From: an uncultured Rhodospirillales bacterium
Lineage (GTDB): Bacteria > Pseudomonadota > Alphaproteobacteria > Acetobacterales > Acetobacteraceae
Direction of reading: 5' to 3'
Length of the DNA stretch: 64,000 bases
Assembly (NCBI GenBank): GCA_903835235.1
Contig: CAILMF010000055.1
Coordinates: forward strand, 124,001 to 188,000
This document shows, piece by piece, positions 44,216-52,887 of this stretch. The notes under the pieces are model-generated. The model made no database searches, was not told where the DNA came from, and saw only the letters and a list, made by a program, of their open reading frames with translations. The number at the start of each line of letters is the position of its first letter. The first letter of the stretch is position 1. The position numbers and the translations under genes were made by a program.

Positions 44216-44866
44216 ATGCCGGAAGACCAGGCGTTGCCGCCTGAGGTGGAAGGCGGCGAGGCCACCGAGCGCATGCTCCAGATCCTCTCCACCTCGGCCC
44301 GGCTGTTTGCCACGGCGGGGTACGAGGGCACCTCGATGCGCGACATCGCCCAGGCCTGCGGCATCTCCAAGTCGCTGCTGTACCATCACTTCGCCGACAA
44401 GGATGAGATCTTCGCCCGCATCACGCTGGGCTCCACCCGGGAGTTGGTGCAGTTCGTCGAGGCGCGGCTGCCGGAAGGCGCCACCGCCTCGGCGCGGCTG
44501 CGCGCTTTCATGGTCGCCACCGGGGAATACTTCCAGCGCTATCGCTGGGCCTGGATCGCCTCCACCACCGCCTTCTGGAACGACCCGCAGCAGCGCCGCC
44601 ATGCCGAGCGCATGCTGTGGCGCGACCGCTATGAGGGCCTGGTCCGCTCGCTGATCCAGCAGGCCATCGAGGCCGGCGAAATCCGCCCGCTGGACGTGCC
44701 GCTGGCCGGGCGGCTGGTGCTGTCCGCGTTGAACTGGATGCACCGCTGGCACAAGCCGGACCAGGGGATGCCGGCGCCGGAGGTGGCCGCCGAATACTTC
44801 GACATGATCTTCAGCGGCCTGCGCGCGTCGGACCAGGGCTTGCCGCCCGGCCGCCCCGAGGGATAG
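44216..44866 (+). CDS. TetR-family transcriptional regulator of the acyl-CoA island
   Basis: A 216-residue repressor. HTH at about residues 40-60 (TSMRDIAQACGISKSLLYHHF), preceded by the usual SARLFATAGYEG helix; the C-terminal ligand domain contains FNDP-like aromatic-rich helices (EYFQRYRWAWIASTTAFWND). The same palindrome, CTGACCG-WW-CGGTCAG, occurs before this gene, before the adjacent acyl-CoA synthetase gene and before the distal Bug-receptor gene, so it is likely the controller of all three transcripts, probably with an acyl-CoA ligand (inferred from the target genes). Confidence 0.9.
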   Translation: MPEDQALPPEVEGGEATERMLQILSTSARLFATAGYEGTSMRDIAQACGISKSLLYHHFADKDEIFARITLGSTRELVQFVEARLPEGATASARLRAFMVATGEYFQRYRWAWIASTTAFWNDPQQRRHAERMLWRDRYEGLVRSLIQQAIEAGEIRPLDVPLAGRLVLSALNWMHRWHKPDQGMPAPEVAAEYFDMIFSGLRASDQGLPPGRPEG

Positions 44867-44873
44867 GCTGACC

Positions 44874-44889
44874 CTGACCGAACGGTCAG
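44874..44889. promoter_or_regulatory. TetR operator 2, upstream of the acyl-CoA synthetase
   Basis: Perfect inverted repeat CTGACCG-AA-CGGTCAG with 7-bp arms, directly before the GAAGGAGGAAG ribosome site of the gene at 44907. Binding here would block transcription entry. Confidence 0.75.
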
Positions 44890-44906
44890 CCGAAGGAGGA
44901 AGCGCC

Positions 44907-47039
44907 ATGGTGAGCACGCAACGGCCCGCACCAGGGGCCGGGCTGGACGCCATACTGCGCCCCCGCTCCATCGCCATCGTCGGCGCCTCGCAGGACCCGA
45001 CCAAGATCGGCGGTCGCCCGGTGCAGTTGCTGCAACGCTTCGGCTTCCCCGGCGCCATCTACCCGGTCAACCCGCGCGCCACGGAAGTGCAGGGCCTGCC
45101 CGCCTTCGCCTCCCTGGCCGCGCTGCCGCAGGCGCCGGACCTGGCGATCATCGCGGTCGCGGCCGAGCACGCCCACCAGGCGCTGGAGGATTGCGCCGCC
45201 CGCGGCACCCGCGCCTGCGTGGTGTTCTCCTCCGGCTTTGCCGAACTGGGCGCCGAGGGCGAGGCGGCCCAGGCCGCGCTCGGCGCCATCGCCGCGCGGA
45301 CGGGCATGCGCATCCTCGGCCCCAATTGCCTGGGCGCGGTCAGCGTGGCGGAACGCAGCATCGCCACCTTCTCCATCGTGCTGGAAGGCGCGTTGCCGCC
45401 GGCGGGCGTGCTCGGCATCGCCTCGCAGAGCGGCAACCTCGGCAGCTACACCATGCTGCTGGCGCGGGAGCGCGGCATCGGCGTCAGCCGCTTCCTGACC
45501 ACCGGCAATGAATGCGACGTGGACATCGCCGATGCCATCGGCTTCCTGGCGCAGGACGACGCCACCAAGGTGGTGCTGGCGGTGCTGGAGACCTGCCGCG
45601 ATGCGCCCCGCCTGGTGCGCGCGCTTGAGATGGCGCGCGCGGCCGGCAAGCCGGTGGTGGTGCTGAAGATCGGCTCCACCGCAGCCGGCCAGGCCGCTGC
45701 CGCCAGCCATACCGGCGCGCTGGCCGGCAGCGACGCGGTGTTCGACGCCGTCTTTGCCCGCACCGGCGCGGTGCGCGTGCGCAGCGTGGAAGCGCTGCTG
45801 GACCTTGGCCACGCTGCTTCGGTTTGTGGCCCGGAGCTGCCGCGCGGCCGGCGCACCATGCTGCTGACCGCCTCGGGCGGCTTCGGCGTGATGCTGGCCG
45901 ATGCCGCAACCCAGGTGGGCCTGGCGCTGCCAACGCCGGAGCCGGCGACGCAGCAGCGCATTCTGGCGCAGGTGCCCTTCGCCTCCGCCCGCAACCCGGT
46001 GGACGCCACGGCGACCATGGGCGCGCGGCCGGAAGTGCTGGTGGAGATCCTGGCGGCGATCCTGGACGACCCGAATTGCGACACGCTGCTGCTGCAACTG
46101 GCCTCCTCGCTCTATGTGCCCCGGCTGCGCGGCGTGTTCATGCCGGCGCTGGCGGCGATGCGGGTGAAGCACCCGGACAAGCTGCTGATGCTCTCGGTGC
46201 ACGGGCCTGCCGAGGCGGTGGCGGAACTGACCGCCCAGGGCATGCCGGTGGTGGATGGCGTGGACGCCAGCACCGCGACGCTGGCGGGGTTGTGCGCGCT
46301 GGCGGAAGCCCGCCGCGCCCCGCTGCGCCCGGCGGTGCCGCTGCCGCCCGCTGCGCCGCTGGATGCCGCCACGCTGCGCACCGAAGCCGCGGCCAAGCGG
46401 GCGCTGGCCGCCGCCGGCGTGCCGGTGCTGCCGGAACACGTGGTGCAGAGCGCCGCCGAGGCCGCCCAGGCTGCCGCGACGCTGGGCTTCCCGGTGGTGC
46501 TGAAGGTCGTCTCGCCGGACCTGCCGCACAAGACCGAGGTCGGCGGCGTGGTGCTGGACCTGGCCGATGCCGTGGCCGTGGCCGCCGCACATGCCGCCAT
46601 GCTGGCCCGGGTGCGCGCCGCCGCGCCGCAGGCGCGCATCCAGGGCGTGCTGGTGGCGCCGATGCGCCGCGGCGGGGTCGAACTCATCCTGGGCAGCAAG
46701 CGCGACCCGGTGTTCGGCCCGGTCGTGCTGGTCGGCCTCGGCGGCATCTTCGCCGAGATCATGCAGGACGTGGCCATCCGCCCCGCGCCGGTGGATGAGG
46801 CCGAGGCGCTGGCCATGCTGCGCGGGCTGCGGGCCTTCCCGGTGCTCAACGGCGCGCGCGGCCGGCCGAAGGCGGACCTGGCGGCGGCGGCCCGCGCGGT
46901 GGCGGCGCTGTCGCGCTTCGCCGCGCAGCAGGCGGCGACGGTGGCGGAAGTGGACATCAACCCGCTGCTGGTGCTGCCCGAGGGCCAGGGCGCCGTGGCG
47001 CTGGACGCGCTCATCATCCCCGTGCAGCACGCGCCATGA
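44907..47039 (+). CDS. NDP-forming acyl-CoA synthetase (acetate-CoA ligase family)
   Basis: A 710-residue fused enzyme with CoA-binding (IAIVGASQDPTKIGGRPVQL), succinyl-CoA-synthetase-like flavodoxin/ligase domains (IASQSGNLGSYTMLLARERG, then SHTGALAGSDAVFDA with the phosphohistidine-type His) and a C-terminal ATP-grasp domain (FPVVLKVVSPDLPHKTEVGG; VELILGSKRDPVFGPVVLVG; VDINPLLVLPEG). It activates a carboxylic acid to its CoA thioester; acid unknown. ATG at 44907 after GAAGGAGGAAG. Expected to feed the acyl-CoA dehydrogenases encoded convergently and to be repressed by the TetR protein through operator 2. Confidence 0.9.
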   Translation: MVSTQRPAPGAGLDAILRPRSIAIVGASQDPTKIGGRPVQLLQRFGFPGAIYPVNPRATEVQGLPAFASLAALPQAPDLAIIAVAAEHAHQALEDCAARGTRACVVFSSGFAELGAEGEAAQAALGAIAARTGMRILGPNCLGAVSVAERSIATFSIVLEGALPPAGVLGIASQSGNLGSYTMLLARERGIGVSRFLTTGNECDVDIADAIGFLAQDDATKVVLAVLETCRDAPRLVRALEMARAAGKPVVVLKIGSTAAGQAAAASHTGALAGSDAVFDAVFARTGAVRVRSVEALLDLGHAASVCGPELPRGRRTMLLTASGGFGVMLADAATQVGLALPTPEPATQQRILAQVPFASARNPVDATATMGARPEVLVEILAAILDDPNCDTLLLQLASSLYVPRLRGVFMPALAAMRVKHPDKLLMLSVHGPAEAVAELTAQGMPVVDGVDASTATLAGLCALAEARRAPLRPAVPLPPAAPLDAATLRTEAAAKRALAAAGVPVLPEHVVQSAAEAAQAAATLGFPVVLKVVSPDLPHKTEVGGVVLDLADAVAVAAAHAAMLARVRAAAPQARIQGVLVAPMRRGGVELILGSKRDPVFGPVVLVGLGGIFAEIMQDVAIRPAPVDEAEALAMLRGLRAFPVLNGARGRPKADLAAAARAVAALSRFAAQQAATVAEVDINPLLVLPEGQGAVALDALIIPVQHAP

Positions 47040-47094
47040 CCGCGCGGTATTGCCGCCCGGGTGCTGCCCGGCATGCCGCAGCGTGCAGCCCGCC

Positions 47095-48093
47095 TCAGGC
47101 AGCCAGCAGGCGTGCGGCCTGGGCGTGGCGGTCGCCATACTCGAACTCCGCCATCAACACGCGGCGCGCCAGGCGAGAGGCCGGCAATTCCTCCGTCATG
47201 CCCATGCCGCCATGCACCTGGATCGCCTGCTCGGCCACGAAGCGCCCGGCCTCCCCCAGCCGCAGCTTGGCGAAGGCGATGTTCTGCCAGCTGGGTTCCG
47301 CCAACGCCGCCTGCACCAGGCCGGTCAGGTTGCGGTAGGCCACGTACATCTCGGCCACGCGGTGCCGCAGCGCCTGGAAGCTGGCCAGTGCCGCGCCGAA
47401 TTGCTGGCGTGCCAGCAGGTAGCCGATGGTCTGCTGGATCAGCGTGCCCATCGCGGCCACCGCCTCCACGCAGGTCAGCAGCGCGCCCAGGTCCCGCGCG
47501 CGCCGGATCAGCGCCGCGGCATCGGCGTGCAGCAGCGTGGCCGGCACGCCCTGCACCTCCAGGTCCAGCGTCAGCCGACCATCGATCCGCTCATGCCGGG
47601 TGAAGCCGATGCCCGCCAAGTCCAGCAGGTACAGCGCCTCACCCGCCGCCACCAGCGCATGGCTCGGCGCCGGCGGCGTCTCCACCCCCACGGCGCGGCC
47701 GCTCAGCCGCCCGGCCTCGGCGCTGAGGCCGGTGAGCACGATGCAGGGTTGCAGCCGCCCGGCGGCCAGGTCGGCCAGCAGCGCGTCCTGCCCGGCCAGC
47801 AGCGTCGGCGCCACGGCGCAGGTGGCGGCCAGCGGCAGGGCCAGGCCGGCGCTGCCGGCGCCCTCCGCCAGCGCCGCCAGGTCCAGCAGCGTGCCCTCGG
47901 CGCCGCCGCAGGCTTCCGGCACCAGCGTGCCGGCCCAGCCGAGTTCCAGCACCGCCGCCCATTGCGTCGCCAGTTCCGCGGCGCGCGCCGCCGGGTCATG
48001 CAGGCGGGCCAGCTTCAGCGCGCTGGCCTCGGCAAAGCGGCGGGCGGCGTCGAAGGTGTCGCCGGGCAGCATCGGCTTGGGTTCAAAGGCCAT
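47095..48093 (-). CDS. Acyl-CoA dehydrogenase (short, C-terminal-domain-rich)
   Basis: A 332-residue flavoenzyme subunit of the acyl-CoA dehydrogenase superfamily. The C-terminal helical domain is well conserved (QQFGAALASFQALRHRVAEM, then IQVHGGMGMTEELPASRLAR), while the N-terminal half is shorter and diverged, a pattern typical of the partner subunit in two-gene dehydrogenases of steroid side-chain and aromatic/terpenoid acid catabolism, which work as heteromers. It directly follows the other acyl-CoA dehydrogenase gene (five-base gap), which supports such a heteromer. Start ATG 48093; last gene of the operon. Confidence 0.85.
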   Translation of the reverse strand: MAFEPKPMLPGDTFDAARRFAEASALKLARLHDPAARAAELATQWAAVLELGWAGTLVPEACGGAEGTLLDLAALAEGAGSAGLALPLAATCAVAPTLLAGQDALLADLAAGRLQPCIVLTGLSAEAGRLSGRAVGVETPPAPSHALVAAGEALYLLDLAGIGFTRHERIDGRLTLDLEVQGVPATLLHADAAALIRRARDLGALLTCVEAVAAMGTLIQQTIGYLLARQQFGAALASFQALRHRVAEMYVAYRNLTGLVQAALAEPSWQNIAFAKLRLGEAGRFVAEQAIQVHGGMGMTEELPASRLARRVLMAEFEYGDRHAQAARLLAA

Positions 48094-48098
48094 GGCGC

Positions 48099-49292
48099 TT
48101 ACATCCCGAACAGCTGCTTGGCGACGACGTTCTTCTGCACCTCGTTGGAGCCGCCGAAGATGGTTTTGGCGCGCAGGTACATGAAGTTCTGCACCCACTC
48201 GATATCCTCGACCTCGGCATTCGGCCCCGAGCCATCCACCGGGCGGAACCGCGTGGCCACCCGCTCCCCCACCGCATCCAGCGCGATGGCGCCGATGCGC
48301 TGCACCGTATCGGCGGTGGAGAGCTTCAACTCCGAGGGCATCAACCCCAGCGGGCGCCCTGCCATGACCGCATCGACAGCCGCCTTGCCCAGTTCGCGTG
48401 CGCCGCGCAGCTCGGCTTCGGCCAGCAGCAGGCGGTATTCCAGCTGCTCGCGCTTCAGCGCATGGGCCGGGCCGGCCAACTGCCGCGCCACCAGCTCGCG
48501 GCAGCGTTCCAGAAAGCGGAAGGCCGGCGCGACGTTGGCGCCGCCCAGGCGCTCCCGGTCCAGCAGGAACTTGCCGTAGGTCCAGCCCTTGTTCTCCTCG
48601 CCGATGCGGTTGGCGGCGGGCACGCGCACGTCTTCCAGGAACACCTCGTTCACGTGGTGCCAACTGTCGATCGTCCGCACCTCGCGCACGCGGATGCCGG
48701 GCGTGGACAGCGGGATCAGCAGCATGGTGATGCCCTCCTGCCGCTTCACCTCGGTGTTGGTGCGCACCAGCGTGTACATCCAGTCTGCCTCGTGGGCGTG
48801 GCTGGTCCACAGCTTCTGGCCGTTCACCACATAGTCGTCGCCGTCGCGCACCGCGCGCGTCTTCAGGCTGGCCAGGTCGCTGCCGGCGCCGGGTTCGGAA
48901 TAGCCCTGGCACCACCACTCCTCACCGTTCAGAATACCCGGCAGGAAGCGCGCCTTCTGCGCCGCGGTGCCGAATTCGATCAGCACCGGGCCAATATGCC
49001 TGAGGCCGTGATGATACTGCGGCGGGCAGTCGCACTCGGCCAAAACCTCGTCGAAGATGTGGCGCCGGCGCTGATCCCAGCCGGTGCCGCCGTACTCGCG
49101 CGGCCAGCTCGGCGCGCCCCAGCCATGCGCATGCAGAATGCGCTGCCACGGCGCCCAGTGCTTGCGCCCCAGCTTGCCATTGGCCGCCACCACCGCACGG
49201 ATTTCCGGTGGGCAATGGGTCAGCGCGAAGTCGCGCACCTCGGCGCGAAAGGCGGCCAGTTCGGCGGTCTCGTCCATCATCGGCCTCGTCAC
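48099..49292 (-). CDS. Acyl-CoA dehydrogenase (large partner)
   Basis: A 397-residue acyl-CoA dehydrogenase: FAD/substrate block WWCQGYSEPGAGSDLASLKT at about residues 126-145, VNGQKLWTSHAHEADWMYTL, and the C-terminal FGGSNEVQKNVVAKQLFGM. Electrons would pass via ETF to the ETF-QO encoded at 37662. The GTG at 49292 overlaps the stop of the Bug receptor gene (GTGA); ATG at 49280 or 49277 is an alternative. Likely heteromeric with the next gene product. Confidence 0.9.
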   Translation of the reverse strand: MTRPMMDETAELAAFRAEVRDFALTHCPPEIRAVVAANGKLGRKHWAPWQRILHAHGWGAPSWPREYGGTGWDQRRRHIFDEVLAECDCPPQYHHGLRHIGPVLIEFGTAAQKARFLPGILNGEEWWCQGYSEPGAGSDLASLKTRAVRDGDDYVVNGQKLWTSHAHEADWMYTLVRTNTEVKRQEGITMLLIPLSTPGIRVREVRTIDSWHHVNEVFLEDVRVPAANRIGEENKGWTYGKFLLDRERLGGANVAPAFRFLERCRELVARQLAGPAHALKREQLEYRLLLAEAELRGARELGKAAVDAVMAGRPLGLMPSELKLSTADTVQRIGAIALDAVGERVATRFRPVDGSGPNAEVEDIEWVQNFMYLRAKTIFGGSNEVQKNVVAKQLFGM

Positions 49293-50233
49293 AGGGAAAG
49301 GTTGCGCTCGCGGATGACGCGGCTCCAGAAGGCGTGCTGCTCGGCCAGGAAGGCGGCGAATTCGGTGGGCGTCTCGGCCATCGCCTCCAGCCCGTCATCG
49401 CGGATCGCGCGCTGGATCGCCTGGCCGGTGGCGACGCCGCGCAGGTCGGCGGCAATGCGCTCGCGCAGTGGCGCCGGCACCGCGGCCGGGCAGAAGAAGC
49501 CGTAGAAGGTGCGCGCCACCAGCTGCGGATAACCCTGCTCCGCCATGGTCGGCACCTCCGGCGCCTGGGCGTTGCGCTGCGGCTGCGCAATGCCCAACGC
49601 GTGCAGCCGGCCATCACGGGCGAAGCGCATGGTGGTGGGGCTGTCGAACAGCGCGTTGACGTGGCCGGCCAGCAAATCCGTCAGCGCCGGCGCGCTGCCG
49701 CGATACGGCGTGTGCAGCATCTCCACGCCGGCTGCCCAGGCGAAGAGTTCCGCCGAGATATGCGGCGAGGAGCCCATGCCGGAGGAGCCGAAGCGCAGCG
49801 CGCCCGGGTTGGCGCGCGCCCAGGTCACCAGCTCCGGCAGCGTGCGCGCGGGCACCGAGGGATGCAGGTACAGCACCGAACCGCCGAGCGCGAAGCGGCA
49901 CAGCGGCGCCAGGGCCGCGGGGTCGTAAGGCAGGTTCCGCAGCATCAGCGGGTTGGTCACGATGCCGAAGCTGGCCAGCAGCAGCGTATGGCCATCCGGC
50001 GCCGCATGCGCCACCGCCGCGGTGCCGATGGCCGTGGCGCCGCCGGGCTTGTTCGCCACCACCGCCTGCTGGCCCCACAACTCGCTGAGGCGCGGGGCGA
50101 ATTCCCGCGCGTAGCGGTCGGTCGGCCCGCCCGCGGCGTAGGGTACCACCACCTCCACGCTGCGCGCCGGCCAACCGGCCTGCGCCAGCGCCGGCGTGGC
50201 CAGCAGCCCGCCCAGCAGCACCCGGCGCCGCAT
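49289..50233 (-). CDS. Bug-family (tripartite tricarboxylate transporter) receptor
   Basis: A 314-residue periplasmic binding protein of the Bug/TctC family with a short signal peptide (RRRVLLGGLLATPALAQA). WPARSVEVVVPYAAGGPTDR is the family start and carries the carboxylate-binding region; GTAAVAHAAPDGHTLLLAS and MGSSPHISAELFAWAAGVEM are further landmarks. No TctA/TctB membrane genes are nearby, so it is an orphan receptor, as is common in this family. It probably captures the carboxylate degraded by this operon. Three bases after the enoyl-CoA hydratase stop. Confidence 0.9.
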   Translation of the reverse strand: MRRRVLLGGLLATPALAQAGWPARSVEVVVPYAAGGPTDRYAREFAPRLSELWGQQAVVANKPGGATAIGTAAVAHAAPDGHTLLLASFGIVTNPLMLRNLPYDPAALAPLCRFALGGSVLYLHPSVPARTLPELVTWARANPGALRFGSSGMGSSPHISAELFAWAAGVEMLHTPYRGSAPALTDLLAGHVNALFDSPTTMRFARDGRLHALGIAQPQRNAQAPEVPTMAEQGYPQLVARTFYGFFCPAAVPAPLRERIAADLRGVATGQAIQRAIRDDGLEAMAETPTEFAAFLAEQHAFWSRVIRERNLSL

Positions 50234-50236
50234 GGC

Positions 50237-51007
50237 TCAGCGCCCCTTGTAGACCGGCGGGCGCTTCTCCAGCGTCGCGCGGCGCGCCTCGGCGGCGTCC
50301 TCGGTCTTGCTCAGCTCGTAGGTGAAGTTCTGCTCGAACCGATAGGCGTCCTTGGCCGGCATCAGCTCCACCAGGTTGCAGCTCTGCTTGGCGTATTTGA
50401 TGCCGAGCGGCGCCTTGGAGGCGACCTCGGCGGCCAGGGCATAGGCTTCGTCGAACAGCTGCTCACGCGGCACGCAGGCTTCCAGCAGGCCCAGGCGGTA
50501 CAGCTCGCTGGCTGGTAGGCGCTGGCCGGTGAACATCATCCGTCGCACCTTGGGCGCCGGGAACAGGCGGGACAGCATGGCGGCGCCGCCGGCCAGGCCA
50601 ACATTGATCTCGGGCATGCCGAACACCGCGTTGTCGCTGGCCAGCATGAAGTCGCAGGCCGCCGCCAGGCCGAAGCCGGCGCCCAGCGCCGCGCCGTTCA
50701 CCGCGGCGATGACGGGCTTGCTGCATTCCTTGATGCTGTTGCCGGTCTCCCGCGTCAGCCGGTTGTGCCACCAGTATTCGCCGTGCTTGCCAGGGTCCGG
50801 CCGCTGCTTCAGGTCGGCGCCGGCGCAGAACACGTTGCCCTCGGCGGTCAGCAGCACCACGCGGATATCCTCGCGGTCGGTCGCCTGGTCCATGATCTCG
50901 ATGATGCGGTCGCGCATCGCCCAGTTCACCGCATTCACCGGCGGGCGGCACAGCGTGGCCACCGCCACGAAGTCCTTCACCTCCAGCCGCACCGTTTCTT
51001 CGCTCAT
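50237..51007 (-). CDS. Enoyl-CoA hydratase/isomerase family protein
   Basis: A 256-residue crotonase-fold enzyme. Oxyanion-hole segments are GNVFCAGADLKQRP and AAVNGAALGAGFGLAAACDF; the region with the catalytic Glu positions reads VFGMPEINVGLAGGAAMLSR. Good ribosome site AGGAGGAACGGGC before ATG 51007. In the operon it would hydrate the double bond introduced by the acyl-CoA dehydrogenases. The substrate chain is not known. Confidence 0.9.
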   Translation of the reverse strand: MSEETVRLEVKDFVAVATLCRPPVNAVNWAMRDRIIEIMDQATDREDIRVVLLTAEGNVFCAGADLKQRPDPGKHGEYWWHNRLTRETGNSIKECSKPVIAAVNGAALGAGFGLAAACDFMLASDNAVFGMPEINVGLAGGAAMLSRLFPAPKVRRMMFTGQRLPASELYRLGLLEACVPREQLFDEAYALAAEVASKAPLGIKYAKQSCNLVELMPAKDAYRFEQNFTYELSKTEDAAEARRATLEKRPPVYKGR

Positions 51008-51018
51008 GCCCGTTCCTC

Positions 51019-52023
51019 CTATTCCACCTTGATCCCGGCGCGGGCGATCACGCCGCGCCACTTCCGGCGTTCCTCGTCCAGCAGGCCCGCCAGTGCCGCG
51101 GGCGTGCTGCCCACCGGCTCGGCGCCGCTGTCGGCATAGCGCTGCGCCGCGGCGGGGCTGGCCATGGCGCGCTGCACTTCCTCGCTCAACCGCGCGATGA
51201 TGGGCGCCGGCGTGCCGCTGCGGACCATCAGGCAGTTGATCACCGTGACCTCGAAGCCCGGCAGCGTCTCGGCAATGGTGGGTACATCCGGCAGTTCCGG
51301 CACGCGCTGGGCCGCGGTGACGCCAAGCGCGCGCAGCCGGCCGGCGCGGATCAACGGGATCAGCACGCTCAGGCTGTCGATCGTCATCGGCACCTGGCCA
51401 CCGACCACGTCCTGCACCGAAGGCCCGGTGCCGCGATAGGGGATATGCGTCAGCTCCACCCCGGCCTCGATCCGCAGCAGCTCCGCCGCCAGGTGGCTGC
51501 CGGCGCCGATGCCGGAACTGGCATAAGCCAGCGGTACCTGGCGTGACTTGGCCAGCGCGATCAGCTCCGCAACGCTCCGGGCGGGCAGCGCTGGGTTCAC
51601 CACCAGCACATAGGCCGAGCGCACCAGCAGGCTGACCGGCGCGAAGTCGCGCTCGGCATCATAGGGCAGGTTGGCCATCAGCAGCGGGTTGGTGACAAGC
51701 GGCCCCGGCGTGCCATGGAACAGCGTGTAGCCATCGGCCGGGGCGCTCAGCGCCGAGATCGCGCCCAGCGTGCCGCCGCCGCCACCCTTGTTGTCCACCG
51801 CGACGGGCTGACCCAGCGCCTCGCCCAGCGCCTGCGCCACGAATCGCGCCGTGGCATCGGCGCCGCCGCCGGGGGCGAAGGGCACCACCAGGCGCAGCGG
51901 GCGGCTGGGCCAGGCTTCCTGCGCCCCCGCCGGCAGCGCCAGCCAGGGCAGGCCCAGCGCGGCACGCAGCAGCCGGCGCCGCGGCCGCTGGCCCTGCTTC
52001 GCTCGGCCTGGTTCTTTTGCCAC
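51019..52023 (-). CDS. Bug-family receptor, first gene of the minus-strand operon
   Basis: A 334-residue Bug/TctC-type periplasmic binding protein (WPSRPLRLVVPFAPGGGADA, then VDNKGGGGGTLGAISALSAP and GSHLAAELLRIEAGVELTHI). I start it at the GTG at 52023: further upstream codons would lie in the TetR operator at 52046-52061. The Arg-rich stretch RPRRRLLRAALGLPWLALPA is a Tat-like or Sec signal. It differs clearly from the second receptor of the operon, so the two may bind different acids. Confidence 0.85.
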   Translation of the reverse strand: MAKEPGRAKQGQRPRRRLLRAALGLPWLALPAGAQEAWPSRPLRLVVPFAPGGGADATARFVAQALGEALGQPVAVDNKGGGGGTLGAISALSAPADGYTLFHGTPGPLVTNPLLMANLPYDAERDFAPVSLLVRSAYVLVVNPALPARSVAELIALAKSRQVPLAYASSGIGAGSHLAAELLRIEAGVELTHIPYRGTGPSVQDVVGGQVPMTIDSLSVLIPLIRAGRLRALGVTAAQRVPELPDVPTIAETLPGFEVTVINCLMVRSGTPAPIIARLSEEVQRAMASPAAAQRYADSGAEPVGSTPAALAGLLDEERRKWRGVIARAGIKVE

Positions 52024-52045
52024 GCGCGCTGACGTCTCCCCACCG

Positions 52046-52061
52046 CTGACCGTTCGGTCAG
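52046..52061. promoter_or_regulatory. TetR operator 3, upstream of the minus-strand catabolic operon
   Basis: Perfect CTGACCG-TT-CGGTCAG, 7-bp arms, 22 bp before the GTG of the Bug-receptor gene. Same sequence as operator 2 except the two central bases. Places the operon 52023-47095 under the TetR protein encoded 7 kb away. Confidence 0.75.
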
Positions 52062-52230
52062 GAAGCAGGCTATCCTGGCGCCGGGGGCCCGGCAAGCACC
52101 CGGTTTCGGCAGGGTCGTGGCCCCGTCGGTGCCGCCGCCGCAACCCGGCCGCGCCTGTCGTTCCCGCCAGGCACCCCCGGTGCTATGTCTCGCCCATGCG
52201 ATCACCCCATGCCAGCCAGGGCGCGGCCTG

Positions 52231-52887
52231 ATGCGGATCCTCCTGCTGGAGGACGAACCCGGCCTCGGCCGCGCGGTGCAGGAACACCTGACCCTGGCCG
52301 GCCACCAGGTGGCCTGGGCCCGCAGCGTCGCCGATGCCGAGGAGCGCCTGGCCAGCGGCAACCCGGACCTGGTGCTGCTGGACCTGCGCCTGCCGGATGG
52401 CTCCGGGCTGGACCTGCTTGGCGGCATGCGGGCGCGAGGCGACCGGCGGCCGGTCATCATCATGACCGCGCGTGACCAGATCAGCGACCGCATCGCCGGG
52501 CTGAATGCCGGCGCCGATGACTATCTGGTCAAGCCCTTCGACCTGGCCGAGCTGGTGGCCCGCACCCAGGCGGTGAGCCGCCGCAGCTTCGGCGAGCAGG
52601 CGGTGACCTGCGACGAGGGTGCGATCTCGCTGGACTTCACCGGCTGCGTGGCCACCCGCCAGGGCGAGCCGGTGCCGTTGACCGCACGGGAATGGGAGTT
52701 GCTGCACCTGCTGGCCCGCCGCCCCGGCGCCGTGGTGGCGCGCGAGCAGATGGAGGACAAGCTCGGCTTCATCGCGGCGGAAACGGGCGGCAATGCGCTG
52801 GAGGTCTATATCAGCCGCATCCGCCGCAAGCTGGGCCCCGGCGTGATCGAGACGCTGCGCGGCGTCGGCTACCGGTTGCGGCCATGA
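52231..52887 (+). CDS. OmpR-family response regulator
   Basis: A 218-residue two-component regulator. Receiver domain with acidic pocket ED (residues 7-8), phospho-acceptor Asp51 in LVLLDLRLPDGSG, Thr in IIMTARD and Lys in DYLVKPFDL; the winged-helix output domain has LTAREWELLHLLARRPGAVV and YISRIRRKLGPGVIETLRGV. Its stop overlaps the kinase start (ATGA). It may control the RTX gene encoded directly after the kinase. Confidence 0.95.
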   Translation: MRILLLEDEPGLGRAVQEHLTLAGHQVAWARSVADAEERLASGNPDLVLLDLRLPDGSGLDLLGGMRARGDRRPVIIMTARDQISDRIAGLNAGADDYLVKPFDLAELVARTQAVSRRSFGEQAVTCDEGAISLDFTGCVATRQGEPVPLTAREWELLHLLARRPGAVVAREQMEDKLGFIAAETGGNALEVYISRIRRKLGPGVIETLRGVGYRLRP

